A DNA stretch of 64,000 nucleotides from Tranquillimonas rosea (GTDB lineage Bacteria > Pseudomonadota > Alphaproteobacteria > Rhodobacterales > Rhodobacteraceae): positions 1 through 64,000 of the forward strand of contig NZ_FOGU01000010.1 in NCBI RefSeq assembly GCF_900111315.1, read 5' to 3'. Under the pieces are notes generated by a model. The model was given only the letters and a program-made list of their open reading frames with translations. It made no database searches and was not told the origin of the DNA. The translations under genes and the position numbers were made by a program. Every line of letters starts with the position of its first letter. Position 1 is the stretch's first letter. This document shows, piece by piece, positions 63,854 through 64,000 of this stretch.

Positions 63854-64000
63854 CTATGGTCTGCCCGAAAGTGTTCTGCGTTTTCGGGCACCTGAGCCCC
63901 CGGCGCCCGTCCCGGTCAAGCGCGGCGCCTTCGGGCGGTGCGGATGGGCCACGCGCAGATGCACCCCGGCAACACACCCGATCTGGCGGTTCCCGGTCCC
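63854..64000. other. upstream region of the Slam/TbpB-like pair, no gene seen
   Basis: The 147 bases contain the likely promoter of the lipoprotein gene (read on the minus strand) but no recognisable box, Fur-type site or coding frame. The ATGGTCTGCCCGAAAGTGTT stretch carries no signal beyond a start-proximal purine-poor region. Confidence 0.4.

Overview
The window comes from a very GC-rich alphaproteobacterium, most likely a Rhodobacteraceae/Roseobacter-clade organism. The evidence is the gene content: a Tat-exported Cys-type formate dehydrogenase with DUF3305/DUF3306/TorD/DUF6494/DUF4444/DUF6505 companions, a TRAP transporter, the DUF2126/alpha-E/transglutaminase cluster, an SdhE gene coupled to an XRE regulator, tandem DUF1194 proteins, and a hairpin plus TATTTGG terminator-like repeat. 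No rRNA, tRNA, CRISPR array, transposase or phage gene was seen. Genes are tightly packed, with many ATGA start/stop overlaps; the only gene-free stretch over 300 bases is 44476-45108.

Region 1 (1-14058): a catabolic locus around a LacI-type regulator. A minus-strand operon encodes an M24-fold hydrolase, E1 alpha and E1 beta of a 2-oxoacid dehydrogenase, a two-lipoyl-domain protein with a decayed acyltransferase domain, an aldehyde dehydrogenase and a separate lipoyl-less E2 catalytic protein. Downstream of the regulator on the plus strand lie a Gfo/Idh/MocA oxidoreductase, an OsmC protein and a TRAP transporter (DctPQM), closed by a clear terminator. Near-identical CGCAA(A/T)CGTTTGCG palindromes sit on the promoters of both operons, so one repressor probably controls uptake and breakdown of one unknown substrate. 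An aldo/keto reductase follows.

Region 2 (14152-27462): a divergent formate dehydrogenase locus. The minus strand carries DUF3305, DUF3306, a TorD-like chaperone, a small Tat protein, the catalytic, iron-sulfur and cytochrome b subunits, a WD40-cytochrome c fusion and a 53-residue membrane protein. The plus strand carries a ferredoxin-rich protein, DUF6494, an Mrp-type Fe-S carrier, a biotin/lipoate-ligase-like protein and DUF6505, presumably assembly functions.

Region 3 (27591-34208): transglutaminase/DUF2126, a circularly permuted ATP-grasp/alpha-E fusion and a second transglutaminase, a conserved but poorly understood peptide-bond-forming set. Region 4 (34316-40595): xylose-type ABC transporter, xylulokinase and a divergent ROK regulator. 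Region 5 (40592-44475): a CRTAC1/ASPIC protein, a MauG-like dihaem peroxidase, a membrane protein and a small winged-helix protein, followed by a regulatory intergenic region with a candidate small RNA.

Region 6 (45109-52601): exopolysaccharide genes (CapD-like dehydratase, YjbH, YjbF-like lipoprotein, sugar transferase, epimerase, Wza-like export protein). Region 7 (52622-56020): a three-gene operon for the osmolyte glucosylglycerol (GpsA, HAD phosphatase, GgpS). Region 8 (56253-63853): small hypotheticals, an aspartate-type aminotransferase, XRE and MarR regulators, SdhE, two DUF1194 proteins, glyoxalase I, and a Slam-type outer-membrane barrel paired with a TbpB-like surface lipoprotein.
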